Source of the DNA: Rhizobium sp. BK650
GTDB lineage: Bacteria; Pseudomonadota; Alphaproteobacteria; Rhizobiales; Rhizobiaceae
DNA length: 64,000 nt
Direction of reading: 5' to 3'
NCBI RefSeq assembly: GCF_014195325.1
Contig: NZ_JACIBK010000003.1
Location: forward strand, 248,001-312,000
Positions 32,965 to 41,467 of this stretch are shown here, one piece after another (positions within the stretch are counted from its first letter, which is position 1; each line of letters opens with the position of its first letter). Made by a program: the position numbers and the translations under genes. The notes below the pieces were generated by a model. It had not been told where the DNA came from, ran no database searches, and saw only the letters and a list, made by a program, of their open reading frames with translations.

Positions 32965-35580
32965 TTACCACTTCACGCGCAAGCCGGCAGTGCCGCTGAG
33001 CGCGTAGCTGTCGCCGAAGTCTTTCAGCGAGGATTTTGCGGCGACTTCGCCGTAGAGAGAGAACCGTTCCTCACTCCAACTGTAGCTGCCGCCGAGGGTC
33101 AGGCCAGCCCAGACCGGATCGTTCTTGCTTTCGAAACCGGAGCCGGAGACATCGACTGCAGTGCCATCCAGGAACTCGCCGTAGAGATTTGCGATGCCGT
33201 AGATTTTCGCCCGCGCCGTCTGGCCGTCGGCGCGCTGGACGTTTTCCTCGCGGTCGAGCGCTACGCCGAGCCGGCCGAGCAGGCTGTCGCAGTCGTGGAG
33301 CGAAACACGTGCGCCGAACCGATCGTTGAACGTGTCGAAATCGACGGAGGAATAGACGAGCTGTGCCTGGGGCGTGATCGACCATGGGCCGGAGGCTGCA
33401 AAGCGCCGGCCGGCCTCGAGGCTCAGCGCATAGCCGAAGCCGTTGTTGCCGCTTTCCATGGCGCCGTCGACGAGATCGGATTTCAGGTCGGTGTCATACC
33501 AGGTGGCCTGGCTCTGGGCGTCGACATAGAAGCCGTTGTCGCCATACCAGGTGAGCGTGGCGCCGAGTCCGAAACCTGATGCGTCGATATCGCCATTGCC
33601 GTAGAGGGAGTCGATACTGCCTGAAATCGTGCCGTAATGGACGGTCAGGCCGCTGATCAGCCGGTCGCCCTTGTCCTGATAGAGCTCGCCGTCGAGACCG
33701 CCCTCCAGCTTGAACAGGTTGTAATCGTAGCTATCGACGGTCGTGCCTTTGTCCGGCTCGATGCCGGCATGCATGCCCTCGGTGCGCAGCCAGACATTGT
33801 CAGGTCCTCTGGCCGATGCCGCCGCGCTATCTCCAGGCCAATAGCGGCCGCCGAGGCGCTGCTGCAGCGTCGACAATCCGTTGAGGGCGAGCAGCAGTTG
33901 TGGATAGGCTTCGTAAAGGGGAACGCCCGGCTGGTAGACGGGTCCGATCACCGCTCCGGCGGGATCGATAAGCGCCGAGCGAAGATACCAGTCGCCGTCG
34001 GCAGGTGTCGATATGCCGTTCTGGTACAGCCGGTAGGCATAGGCGCCGCCGACGACGGCCTGATCGCCCTGGAAGACATAGTCGCCGAGCAGTGAAAATG
34101 TTCCGGCCGAGGTGCCGCCGACATCGACGATCTTGATGCCCTCGACGGTCTGCGCGCCACCGCCGCCGAGATTGGTGACGCGCACATTGGTCGTGCCTGC
34201 CGTATTGCCGGTGACGACGAGGCGGTCGGTCGGCGAGGCATCGCCGCCGAGCACGCTCTCGATATCGAGCGTACCGCCATTGCCGGTATAGTTGCCTGAT
34301 ATTGTCAGCGTACCGATCGAATTGCCGGGGGCGACCATGCCGGAATTGCTGACATCGCCGATGATGGTTCCGCTACCGCCGAGCCTGCCGAAATTGGTGA
34401 TGTTGCCGATGACGCTTGCTGGCGCGCTATGGTCGCCGACAAGCAGCGTGCCGTCATAGATCGTCCAGTTCGTCGCCACCGTGCCGTTGCCGGTCAGAAG
34501 CCAGGTGCTGCTGCCGGTCTTCTCGAACGTGTCGAAGTTGCGGTATTGCTGGGCGGCACCGATCTTCGAGACATCGAAGCTGTCACTGCCGGTGCCGCCG
34601 AGGCGCAGCGTATCGGTCAGCGTGGCGCTGGCGATGACATTGCCGATGATGTTGGAGCCCGCGTGAAGCTCCAGGGTTATGGAGCCTGCCGCGGTGTTCA
34701 TGTGGATGGCGTCGGCCGCCCCGGCGCCGGCTTGAATGGTTCCGCTGTTGACGATCAAAGCGTCCGGGAGCTGGACGCCGATCGCAGGGGAATTGCTGCC
34801 ACCCGCGATCAAGCCGTTATTCTCAAGGCGTGTGGCGCCGGTTAGAAGATGCACGCCTTCGCCTGTCGTGGTGGCGCCATTGCCGCCGCGGATCGTGCCG
34901 CTATTGATCAGGGAGGCCGGATTCGCCACTGTCGCAAACCCACCCAGATTGACGCCCACGCCGCCAGCACCTGTGACGCTGCTTCCTCCCTGGATCAGGC
35001 CATAATTGGTGATGGTGACGGCTCGAGTCGCCGCGATTCCATGGCCGCCGAGGGCAGCTCCCGCACTGGCTCCGCCGGTCACCGTTCCGTAGTTGGTGAA
35101 TGAGCCCGGTCCGGCGAACTGGATGCCTGCGCTGTTGAGGCTGCCTCCGTTGACGCCGCCGGTGATCGAGCCATTGTTGATCAGCGAAGAAGGGGTAGTG
35201 GCGTTATTGAACGAGAACCCGCGTTGATTGGTATTGCCGACGATAGCCCCGGAGAAGGTCAGTGTATTGCCATTGCTCGTCAGCATCTGCAGGCCGGTCA
35301 TGGTGAAGCCGTTGGTATTGATGCTGATCGGCTTCGTGGCATTCGGCAGCGTGGCAATGGTTCCCGTAATATTGCCCGTCAGCGTGATCGTCGCGCTCCC
35401 ATCGGGGTCACCATTGGCGGCTGTAACCGCGTTGGCAAATTCGGTGGCATTGCTGGCGGTATAACTGCCCGCCAATGCGGGCGAGGAGAGAAAGCATCCG
35501 ATGGCAAGGGCAGCTAGGCTGACGCTCGCGAAGAGACAGCCTTTTTCAAACGTTTTCATGCTGACAATGCCAGAGCCCAT
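32965..35580 (-). CDS. Autotransporter (type Va) with C-terminal beta-barrel
   Basis: An 871-residue autotransporter. A long signal peptide (KGCLFASVSLAALAIGCFLS, cleaved near ALA-GS) is followed by a Gly/Asn/Thr-rich passenger of repeated beta-helix turns (SLINNGSITGGVNGGSLNSA type). The linker has GPGNSIGTL-like APGNSIGTLTISGNYTGN. The barrel occupies about residues 590-871 and ends in SLSGTAGLRVKW, an acceptable aromatic final residue. ATG at 35580 has AGAGGCG in front of it; ATG at 35559 is an alternative with a poorer site. It has no protease motif. It shares only general layout with the autotransporter at 21967-25074. Confidence 0.9.
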   Translation of the reverse strand: MGSGIVSMKTFEKGCLFASVSLAALAIGCFLSSPALAGSYTASNATEFANAVTAANGDPDGSATITLTGNITGTIATLPNATKPISINTNGFTMTGLQMLTSNGNTLTFSGAIVGNTNQRGFSFNNATTPSSLINNGSITGGVNGGSLNSAGIQFAGPGSFTNYGTVTGGASAGAALGGHGIAATRAVTITNYGLIQGGSSVTGAGGVGVNLGGFATVANPASLINSGTIRGGNGATTTGEGVHLLTGATRLENNGLIAGGSNSPAIGVQLPDALIVNSGTIQAGAGAADAIHMNTAAGSITLELHAGSNIIGNVIASATLTDTLRLGGTGSDSFDVSKIGAAQQYRNFDTFEKTGSSTWLLTGNGTVATNWTIYDGTLLVGDHSAPASVIGNITNFGRLGGSGTIIGDVSNSGMVAPGNSIGTLTISGNYTGNGGTLDIESVLGGDASPTDRLVVTGNTAGTTNVRVTNLGGGGAQTVEGIKIVDVGGTSAGTFSLLGDYVFQGDQAVVGGAYAYRLYQNGISTPADGDWYLRSALIDPAGAVIGPVYQPGVPLYEAYPQLLLALNGLSTLQQRLGGRYWPGDSAAASARGPDNVWLRTEGMHAGIEPDKGTTVDSYDYNLFKLEGGLDGELYQDKGDRLISGLTVHYGTISGSIDSLYGNGDIDASGFGLGATLTWYGDNGFYVDAQSQATWYDTDLKSDLVDGAMESGNNGFGYALSLEAGRRFAASGPWSITPQAQLVYSSVDFDTFNDRFGARVSLHDCDSLLGRLGVALDREENVQRADGQTARAKIYGIANLYGEFLDGTAVDVSGSGFESKNDPVWAGLTLGGSYSWSEERFSLYGEVAAKSSLKDFGDSYALSGTAGLRVKW

Positions 35581-35942
35581 GCTCGCCTCTGTAAGTTGTT
35601 TCTAATATAAACATACGATTTAAGGATGTACTTTTGTGCGCCGCTTTGGTCTCTGTCGCAAGATCGGCTGATCGTAAAGCGACTTCGACTGTGCCGAAGG
35701 CGACGGATTGTTGCAGAGCAGCAACAAAAACCTCATATGCTACGGCTTTGTAAATCAATATGTTAGGGTTTCAGTAACTTCGGGGACTGTTGCCGTCGCG
35801 AACGGGGAATCCGCGCCTTTCGACTTTGGTTCAAAGGGAGCGAATCGGCGTGGGTGCGATGATTGGCGATGGACCATCCGAACTTGAAATTGGAGAAAGG
35901 AAGTAATACCTGATAATGGACTGGTATTACAGGCTTGCGATC
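35581..35942. other. 362-bp region between autotransporter and toxin-antitoxin genes
   Basis: An AT-richer stretch near 35595-35635 probably holds the autotransporter promoter. I see no gene. The last 40 bp contain the inverted repeat assigned to the antitoxin. Confidence 0.5.
35903..35930. promoter_or_regulatory. VapB operator
   Basis: GTAATACC (35903-35910) and GGTATTAC (35923-35930) are perfect 8-bp inverted arms with a 12-bp spacer, ending 13 bp before the antitoxin start. AbrB-type antitoxins bind such repeats to repress their own operon. Confidence 0.7.
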
Positions 35943-36176
35943 ATGACGACAACGGTGACGGCAAAAGGGCAGGTGACGATCCCGAAAGCGGTGCGCGACT
36001 TGCTGGGGATCACGCCTGGAAGCAAGGTGGACTTTCATCGGGCTGCGGATGGCAGCGTGGTGCTGATGCGGGCTGACGAGAAAAAGCCGGCCAGCCGCTT
36101 CGAGCAACTTCGCGGGCATGCCGGAACGGGCCTGAGTACCGATGCGATCATGGCGCTCACCCGTGGTGATGCGTGA
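35943..36176 (+). CDS. vapB: AbrB/SpoVT-type antitoxin (VapB-like)
   Basis: A 77-residue antitoxin with a swapped-hairpin AbrB DNA-binding domain at the start: TTTVTAKGQVTIPKAVRDLLGITPGSKVDF. The C-terminal part (RFEQLRGHAGTGLSTDAIMALTRGDA) should wrap the toxin and block its active site. Start ATG at 35943; a longer frame from 35916 would begin inside the operator. It overlaps the toxin gene by 4 bp (GTGA), typical of a type II module. Confidence 0.9.
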   Translation: MTTTVTAKGQVTIPKAVRDLLGITPGSKVDFHRAADGSVVLMRADEKKPASRFEQLRGHAGTGLSTDAIMALTRGDA

Positions 36177-36577
36177 CGCTCATCGATACCCACGTCCTGC
36201 TCGACCTCGTGACGAACGACCCGGTCTGGGCCGACTGGTCGATAGCTCAGCTCGAAGCGGCCAGTCTTGCGGGGTCATTGCTCATCAATGACATTATCTA
36301 TGCGGAGCTCGCCGTCCGCTACGAACGCATCGAAGAACTTGATGCGTTTATCGATGAAGCGGGATTGATCCTGGCGCCTTTCCCGCGCGCTGGGCTGTTT
36401 CTGGCAGGAAAAGTATTCACGCAGTATCGCCGCGCCGGCGGGTCGCGGACCGGTGTCCTGCCGGATTTTCTCATCGGCGCGCATGCTGCAGTTCAGAGGC
36501 TGCCGGTGCTGACGCGCGATGTCGGCCGTTACCGCGCTTACTTCCCGACCGTCGAGTTGATATCACCGGCTCCATAA
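36173..36577 (+). CDS. vapC: PIN domain ribonuclease toxin (VapC-like)
   Basis: A 134-residue PIN-domain RNase. The acidic metal-binding residues are in place: D5 (TLIDTHVLLD), E45 (IYAELAVR), D98 (LPDFLIGAHA) and D116 (LTRDVGRY). It is expected to cut tRNA or other RNA when its antitoxin is degraded. It starts with GTG at 36173, overlapping the antitoxin stop. All catalytic residues are intact, so it is probably a working toxin. Confidence 0.92.
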   Translation: MTLIDTHVLLDLVTNDPVWADWSIAQLEAASLAGSLLINDIIYAELAVRYERIEELDAFIDEAGLILAPFPRAGLFLAGKVFTQYRRAGGSRTGVLPDFLIGAHAAVQRLPVLTRDVGRYRAYFPTVELISPAP

Positions 36578-36592
36578 TCGAACGAGAGCGAA

Positions 36593-37123
36593 ATGGGTGT
36601 CAGGAACTATCTGATCGAAGGCGTTTCCGGGACCGGCAAGACTTCGGTCGCCACCGAGCTGCAGCAGCGCGGTTACCACGTCGTCCATGGCGACCGTGAG
36701 CTCGCCTATCAGGGCGATCCCCGGACGGGCGAGCCATTGAGTGGTTCCGTACTTCAGATGAACAGTCTGGATGTGGCTTTCAAGCACAAGCATCATATCT
36801 GGGATGTCGGTAAGGTCAGATCGCTTGCGGCCGATCGAAGCCACCCGATCTCCTTCTTCTGCGGCGGGTCGAGGAACTTCCATCAGTTCATCGACCTGTT
36901 CGATGGGGTTTTCGTTCTCGATGTCGATCCGGATACATTGAAGAGGCGGCTGGCCGGCAGAGGCGATGACGAGTTCGGCGGAAAGCCGGACGAGCTGGAT
37001 CTGGTTCTGCGCGTGCACGCGACGAAGGAGGATATTCCCGCAAATGCGACTGGTATCGACGCTACGCGGCCGCTCGCCGCTGTCGTCAATGACATCCTGT
37101 CGAAATGCGGAGTGGTGGGCTAA
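36593..37123 (+). CDS. Small P-loop kinase-like ATPase
   Basis: A 176-residue P-loop protein. Walker A is GVSGTGKT at residues 10-17, with a shikimate/adenylate kinase-type layout: HGDRELAY (substrate region), FDGVFVLDVDPDTLKRRLAGRGDDEFGG (lid and Walker B-like strand). It is likely a nucleoside or small-molecule kinase, with unknown substrate. Start ATG at 36593 is 15 bp after the toxin stop, so it could be read from the toxin-antitoxin promoter, though no functional link is known. Confidence 0.75.
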   Translation: MGVRNYLIEGVSGTGKTSVATELQQRGYHVVHGDRELAYQGDPRTGEPLSGSVLQMNSLDVAFKHKHHIWDVGKVRSLAADRSHPISFFCGGSRNFHQFIDLFDGVFVLDVDPDTLKRRLAGRGDDEFGGKPDELDLVLRVHATKEDIPANATGIDATRPLAAVVNDILSKCGVVG

Positions 37124-37172
37124 GAGCCGGAGCGCTGTCATCCGGCTCGATGCGGTTGGTGGCGCGGCCTGC

Positions 37173-37934
37173 TCATGCCGAAGTGTCGATAATGTGGATT
37201 CCCAAGTCGCGCAGAGGACCAAGAAGGTTCTCCGGGCACTTGCTGCCGACGACGAGCCCGTCGACTTCATGCAGGCTAACAACGCCGTAGGCGGAGACGG
37301 CGCCGAGCTTTTCCCTTGAGGCAAGCACGATGGTCTCGGCGGCCTGCCGGCAAATCGCGCGTTTCACCGCCGCTTCCTCACGGTCGCCCGTCGTCAGGCC
37401 GTGCTCGGGGTGAATTCCCGTCACGCCCATGAAGTAAAGGTCTGCGCGGATCTGTGAGATCGCTTCGATGGCGACGGCGCCGACAGCTACGTTCGAATGC
37501 TTGAAGATGCGACCGCCGATCAGCTCTACGTCCACGGCCGGATGATCAAGAAGGGCGGTAACGATATCAGGGCTGTGGGTCAGCACAGTCGCCCTCAGAG
37601 CCTTCGGCAAGGCGCGCGCGAGACTGACGGTGGTCGTGCCTCCATCGAGGAAAATGATCTGTCCTTCCCGTATCATGCCGGCCGCCACCTTGGCGATCTC
37701 AGCCTTATCGTCGGTGGAGACGTTTCTGCGCGTGGGAAGATCTCCCAGTGCCTTGGATGCCGGAAGGGCGCCGCCATGCACGCGTTGAAGCAGACCCTCG
37801 CCAGCAAGCTCGCGAAGATCGCGGCGTATCGTATCCTCGGATAGACCAAGCTTCTGGCTGACCTCCTTGGCGACGACGCGGCCTTCCTTGCCGAGAATAT
37901 CGAGGAGCAGCGCCTTGCGTTCGGTTGTCAGCAT
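37173..37934 (-). CDS. DeoR/GlpR family transcriptional regulator
   Basis: A 253-residue DeoR-type repressor. The helix-turn-helix is VVAKEVSQKLGLSEDTIRRD with the wing RVHGGA. The effector domain (about 75-253) is of ribose-5-phosphate isomerase fold: FLDGGTTTVSLARALP binds the phosphate of a sugar, and IGGRIFKHSNVAVG and FMGVTGIHPEHGLTTGD follow. Start MLTTERK at 37934 is the standard opening. It is divergent from nudK; the space between has several TTCGTGCA-type repeats, so it probably controls nudK and itself. Confidence 0.9.
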   Translation of the reverse strand: MLTTERKALLLDILGKEGRVVAKEVSQKLGLSEDTIRRDLRELAGEGLLQRVHGGALPASKALGDLPTRRNVSTDDKAEIAKVAAGMIREGQIIFLDGGTTTVSLARALPKALRATVLTHSPDIVTALLDHPAVDVELIGGRIFKHSNVAVGAVAIEAISQIRADLYFMGVTGIHPEHGLTTGDREEAAVKRAICRQAAETIVLASREKLGAVSAYGVVSLHEVDGLVVGSKCPENLLGPLRDLGIHIIDTSA

Positions 37935-37965
37935 AATAACTCCTGCAAAAATCACGCGCCGTATA

Positions 37966-38065
37966 TTGCACGAATTCATGTTTCGTGCAACATCGTGCAT
38001 GCCCGGTCCAGCGGCGAGATGCCGAGAAAGATGTTGTTGGGCAGAGTTCGTGCATTTTCGTGCAA
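37966..38065. promoter_or_regulatory. DeoR operator array
   Basis: TTGCACGAA (37966-37974) and TTCGTGCAA (37982-37990) are perfect 9-bp inverted arms with a 7-bp spacer. The same half-site recurs as ATCGTGCAT (37992-38000), TTCGTGCA (38047-38054) and TTCGTGCAA (38057-38065), the last two in tandem just before the nudK ribosome site. Five related half-sites lie in the 151-bp gap. Confidence 0.75.
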
Positions 38066-38085
38066 AGGCAATTCGGAGAACTTGA

Positions 38086-38688
38086 ATGTCGGTGGCAGAT
38101 CGGATCCGCGTCGAAGAGGTGACGACCCTTTCGGACGATTGGTATGTCCTAAAGAAGACGGTGTTCAGCTTCCGCCGGTCGGACGGCGAGTGGCAGAGGC
38201 AGAGCAGGGAGACCTACGACCGCGGCAATGGCGCGACGATCCTGCTTTGCGATCTGGACCGACGGAAAGTGCTGCTCACCCGCCAGTTCCGCTACCCGGC
38301 CTTTGTCAACGGATATGACGACCTTCTGATCGAGACGCCCGCCGGGCTTCTCGACAAGGCGACACCCGAGGAGCGCATCAAGGCGGAGGTCGAGGAAGAG
38401 ACCGGATATCGCGTCACCGATGTCAGGCAGGTCTTCGACGCTTTCATGAGCCCCGGATCGGTGACCGAACGCGTGCACTTCTTCGTTGGCACCTATTCGG
38501 CCGCCGATAAGGTATCCGAAGGCGGCGGCAACGCGGAGGAGGGTGAAGATATCGAACGCCTGGAGCCGACGATCGAGGAGGCGCTGGCGATGGTCGCCGA
38601 TGGGCGCATCCGCGACGGCAAGACCATCATGCTCCTCCAGTACGCGGCGCTGCACATTTTTAGGGAGACCCGCTTCTCCCGGCCCTGA
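38086..38688 (+). CDS. nudK: GDP-mannose pyrophosphatase NudK-type Nudix hydrolase
   Basis: A 200-residue Nudix hydrolase that matches the NudK branch. YDRGNGATILLCDLDRRKVL, TRQFRYPAFVNGYDD and ETPAGLLDKATPEER then KAEVEEETGY correspond to the NudK form of the Nudix box, in which the first Glu and the Arg of the general motif are replaced. FMSPGSVTERVHFFVGTY and the tail EEGEDIERLEP, GRIRDGKTIMLLQY are also as in NudK. NudK splits GDP-mannose to GMP and mannose-1-phosphate. Ribosome site CGGAGAAC precedes ATG at 38086. It is divergent from and probably controlled by the DeoR-type gene. Confidence 0.88.
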   Translation: MSVADRIRVEEVTTLSDDWYVLKKTVFSFRRSDGEWQRQSRETYDRGNGATILLCDLDRRKVLLTRQFRYPAFVNGYDDLLIETPAGLLDKATPEERIKAEVEEETGYRVTDVRQVFDAFMSPGSVTERVHFFVGTYSAADKVSEGGGNAEEGEDIERLEPTIEEALAMVADGRIRDGKTIMLLQYAALHIFRETRFSRP

Positions 38689-38831
38689 CAATCAGCACAC
38701 TTCGCGCCGCCAGCGCGGCTCTTTGGGGCGTGTCTCATCATCAGCGGGGACAAGCCTGCGAAAAAGATTCGTGTGATCTCATCATAACGTGCAGCGGCAT
38801 GGCCGGCGGAAGTAGCCGGGGCACTTCGAAT

Positions 38832-39179
38832 CTAAAAGCCGGCGGTCTCGCGCACCTCGATCGCACCCATCCGAGCAAGCGAGTCCCGCTCCACGATCTC
38901 CATTACCTCCGCAAGGTCCTTCGCTTCGATGAGCAGGAAGCCACCCAGATGCTCCTTGGTCTCTGCGAAGGGTCCGTCGGTCCAACTCGCCTTGCCGGCG
39001 CGAACGCGCAATGTCTTTGCGGTCTTTGGGTCGGCAAGAGCATTGGAGGCGAGATAGTGGCCCGATCGTCGGAGTTCTTCATTGGAAGCCAAGGACTCCC
39101 TGTCGATCTCGGCCCATTCCTCCTTGCTGGCGGCATCAGCAAGTGTTTGATCGACGTAGAAGAGACAAAGGTAGCGCAT
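38832..39179 (-). CDS. YciI/DGPF domain-containing protein
   Basis: A 115-residue YCII-related protein. MRYLCLFYVDQTLADAASKE is a typical start, WTDGPFAETKEHLGGFLLIE contains the DGPF-like motif and the KEHLGGF core, and the end is EVMEIVERDSLARMGAIEVR. The fold is a dimeric ferredoxin-like barrel; in many bacteria such genes are paired with an ECF sigma factor. None is adjacent here. The start ATG at 39179 is chosen from the family; a longer frame exists. Confidence 0.82.
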   Translation of the reverse strand: MRYLCLFYVDQTLADAASKEEWAEIDRESLASNEELRRSGHYLASNALADPKTAKTLRVRAGKASWTDGPFAETKEHLGGFLLIEAKDLAEVMEIVERDSLARMGAIEVRETAGF

Positions 39180-39374
39180 CCGGTTCCTCCATGGTGCTGT
39201 CGATGTTAGTCGAAGTTGGACACCGCTATTCGACAAAGAGCAAAAAATATTGCCAGTTCTGCTTATCTGCTGCGAGCTGCCTGCTGCTCTGCGTGACCAC
39301 TGCCTCATAGTGCTCTTGTTCGCTTCGCTTTGCGTGCTCGCCATTCTTCTTGGATATTCACCTCTGCGCCGGAG

Positions 39375-39599
39375 CTAGCGGATAGGAGGAACCCGTTCTC
39401 CGATCTTTCCAATGGAGATCTCCGGGGGCTCCAAGCCGATGTCACGGAGCAGGCGAGAGTCAAACCGCGAGAGCTCGTTCACGCTTTGGCGGTACCTTCG
39501 CTGACGCTTCAACAGCAGCCAAACGGCTTGCACGGTGCGCACGATGCTGAGGTGCGGCGGCTGTCGTTCGACTTGTTCGAAATGCTTGGTGGCAACCAT
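39375..39599 (-). CDS. DUF1127 domain-containing small protein
   Basis: A 74-residue basic protein ending in the DUF1127 (YjiS-like) signature LSRFDSRLLRDIGLEPPEIS. The N-terminal half (TVQAVWLLLKRQRRYRQSVN) is a basic helix that may bind RNA. DUF1127 proteins in rhizobia and agrobacteria are linked to RNA turnover and phosphate or carbon physiology, but the exact role here is unknown. A ribosome site GGAGAGACAAG fixes ATG at 39599. Confidence 0.85.
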   Translation of the reverse strand: MVATKHFEQVERQPPHLSIVRTVQAVWLLLKRQRRYRQSVNELSRFDSRLLRDIGLEPPEISIGKIGERVPPIR

Positions 39600-39822
39600 A
39601 CTTGTCTCTCCTTCGACTGGCTGACGGCACTCCGTCTTAATCGAACGGGACCGGCCGAAATCGACACGCTGGTTTCAGGAGCTTGATCCGCGGGTGACAA
39701 GACCGTGCGCGGACTATGGACATCGTTTGATGAGCGACACGATCTTGAGGGAATAGAGCCGGCCGACCTGCAGGACTTTGTGGAGGGCTTTTCATCAGAA
39801 AGGCAGCGGGGCTTACCCACCC

Positions 39823-40719
39823 TCAAACAAGCGACCGCCTCGCCACCTCGATCACCTTCTGCGTCAAGCCCGTTAGCCGGTCGGCGGCGAGCCGGCTGAT
39901 CTGCCAGTAGAGCACGACATCGAGCGGCGTGCCTGGGATCAGTTCGACGAGGCGGCCGGCCTTGATGTAGGCCTCGGTCAGTTGGATCGGGTTCATGCCC
40001 CAGCCCATGCCGAACAGGGCGGCATCGAGAAAGCCTTGCGTGGCCGGCAGCCAGTGGGTCGGCACGTTGATGTCGGTCTTGAGCGTGCGCCGGATCCATT
40101 GCGCCTGCAGGCGGTCCTTCTGGTTGAAGGTGAAGGAAGGGGCGCGGGCGAGCGTATCGGGCGTGACCCCGTCGGGGAAATAGCGACGGACGAATTCGGG
40201 GCTGGCGACCGCGTGGTAGCGCAGGGCGCCGAGCGAGTAGCGGCGGCAGCCGGCGACCGGCTTTTCCATGCTGGTGACGGCGGCGATGACGCGGCCGCGC
40301 TCCAGCCACTCGGCCGTGTGGTCCTGATCCTCGATGGAAATGTTCAGCAGGTAATTCGAGTTCTTCGAGAAATCCGCCATGGCCTCCAGAAACCAGGCGC
40401 CGAGGCTATCGGCGCTGGTGGCGATCTGCAGCGTGACGCGCTGTTCGGGGCTGTCGCGGTCGGTGAGATCAGGCAGATGTTCGAGCAATTCGCTTTCCAG
40501 CATGCCGACATTTTCCATGTGGCGGCAGAGCCAGTCGCCCTTTTCCGTTGCCGTGCATGGCGTGCCGCGCACGACGAGGGCCGCACCCACTCGCTCTTCC
40601 AGCTGTTTGATACGCTGGGAGACGGCAGAGGGCGTGACGTTCAGGAGGGCGGCAGCCTTTTCGAAGCTGCCGGTCTGGACGACGGCGAGCAGCACGCGAA
40701 GGGCGGGATAATCGATCAT
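39823..40719 (-). CDS. argP: ArgP/LysG-type LysR transcriptional regulator
   Basis: A 298-residue LysR protein of the ArgP (IciA/LysG) branch. The HTH (SFEKAAALLNVTPSAVSQRI) and the opening MIDYPALRVLLAVVQTGSF are diagnostic of ArgP. ArgP senses lysine and arginine and activates the exporter gene. The divergent lysE-like gene confirms the pair. Start ATG at 40719. Confidence 0.9.
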   Translation of the reverse strand: MIDYPALRVLLAVVQTGSFEKAAALLNVTPSAVSQRIKQLEERVGAALVVRGTPCTATEKGDWLCRHMENVGMLESELLEHLPDLTDRDSPEQRVTLQIATSADSLGAWFLEAMADFSKNSNYLLNISIEDQDHTAEWLERGRVIAAVTSMEKPVAGCRRYSLGALRYHAVASPEFVRRYFPDGVTPDTLARAPSFTFNQKDRLQAQWIRRTLKTDINVPTHWLPATQGFLDAALFGMGWGMNPIQLTEAYIKAGRLVELIPGTPLDVVLYWQISRLAADRLTGLTQKVIEVARRSLV

Positions 40720-40735
40720 GGTAAGCTGTGCTTAA

Positions 40736-40764
40736 TTGACGTAAGGATGATTAATTAGCCTAAT
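40736..40764 (+). promoter_or_regulatory. Predicted lysE promoter
   Basis: TTGACG (40736-40741), a 17-bp spacer and CCTAAT (40759-40764) form a likely promoter in the argP/lysE gap, within an AT-rich stretch (TTAATT near both ends) that would suit ArgP binding. Confidence 0.45.
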
Positions 40765-40818
40765 CCGGACGATCCGTCTATGGAGCGTGTCAACAACGCG
40801 ACGGAACCCGCTGATATC

Positions 40819-41439
40819 ATGGACATCTCGACTTACTTCCCGACCTACTTAACTGGCATGACCGTCGGCCTCAGCCTTATCGTCGCGATCGGCGCGCAGA
40901 ATGCTTTCATCCTGCGGCAGGGGCTGCGCAACGAATATGTCTTCGCCGTCTGCTTGGCCTGCGCTCTCTCGGATACGATCCTGATCATCGTCGGCGTCAC
41001 CAGCCTGGCGCAGGTGATAAACCTGATGCCCTGGCTCGATCCGGTCATGCGCTATGGCGGGGCGGCATTCCTCATATGGTATGGGGTGAAAAGCCTCTAT
41101 TCTGCCGTCCGGTCTTCGGGCGCGCTGCAGGTTGCCAATGGGGCGGGGGCAAGCTTCGGCAAGACCATGGCCTTGTGCCTGGCGCTCACCTGGCTCAACC
41201 CGCATGTCTATCTCGACACCGTCATCCTGCTCGGAACGATCTCGACGCGTTTTGCCGGGCATCAGCCGGCTTTTGCCGCCGGCGCCGCAACGGGCTCGTT
41301 CCTGTTCTTTTTTTCACTGGGATATGGTGCTTCCTGGCTCCGGCCCATCTTTTCACGGCCGGTTTCCTGGCGCATTCTCGAAACAATCATCGCCTTCGTG
41401 ATGTGGCTGATCGCGTTCAAGCTTTTGAACGGCATGTGA
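40819..41439 (+). CDS. lysE: LysE/ArgO family amino acid exporter
   Basis: A 206-residue membrane protein with six hydrophobic segments. The family motif GLSLIVAIGAQNAFILRQGL starts the first segment, and LALTWLNPHVYLDTVILLG is the second conserved stretch. It exports lysine and/or arginine and protects against excess or toxic analogues. ATG at 40819 is preferred because the predicted promoter would leave a 48-nt leader; ATG at 40780 is an alternative adding 13 residues. It is divergent from argP and followed by an RhtB-type exporter. Confidence 0.9.
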   Translation: MDISTYFPTYLTGMTVGLSLIVAIGAQNAFILRQGLRNEYVFAVCLACALSDTILIIVGVTSLAQVINLMPWLDPVMRYGGAAFLIWYGVKSLYSAVRSSGALQVANGAGASFGKTMALCLALTWLNPHVYLDTVILLGTISTRFAGHQPAFAAGAATGSFLFFFSLGYGASWLRPIFSRPVSWRILETIIAFVMWLIAFKLLNGM

Positions 41440-41467
41440 CGGCTGCGCACAGTTCAGGAAAATCGGA

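Noticed and set aside
36563..37324. A 253-codon minus-strand frame opposite the P-loop kinase
   Set aside because: It is the mirror of a gene with a clear Walker A motif on the plus strand and has no motif of its own.
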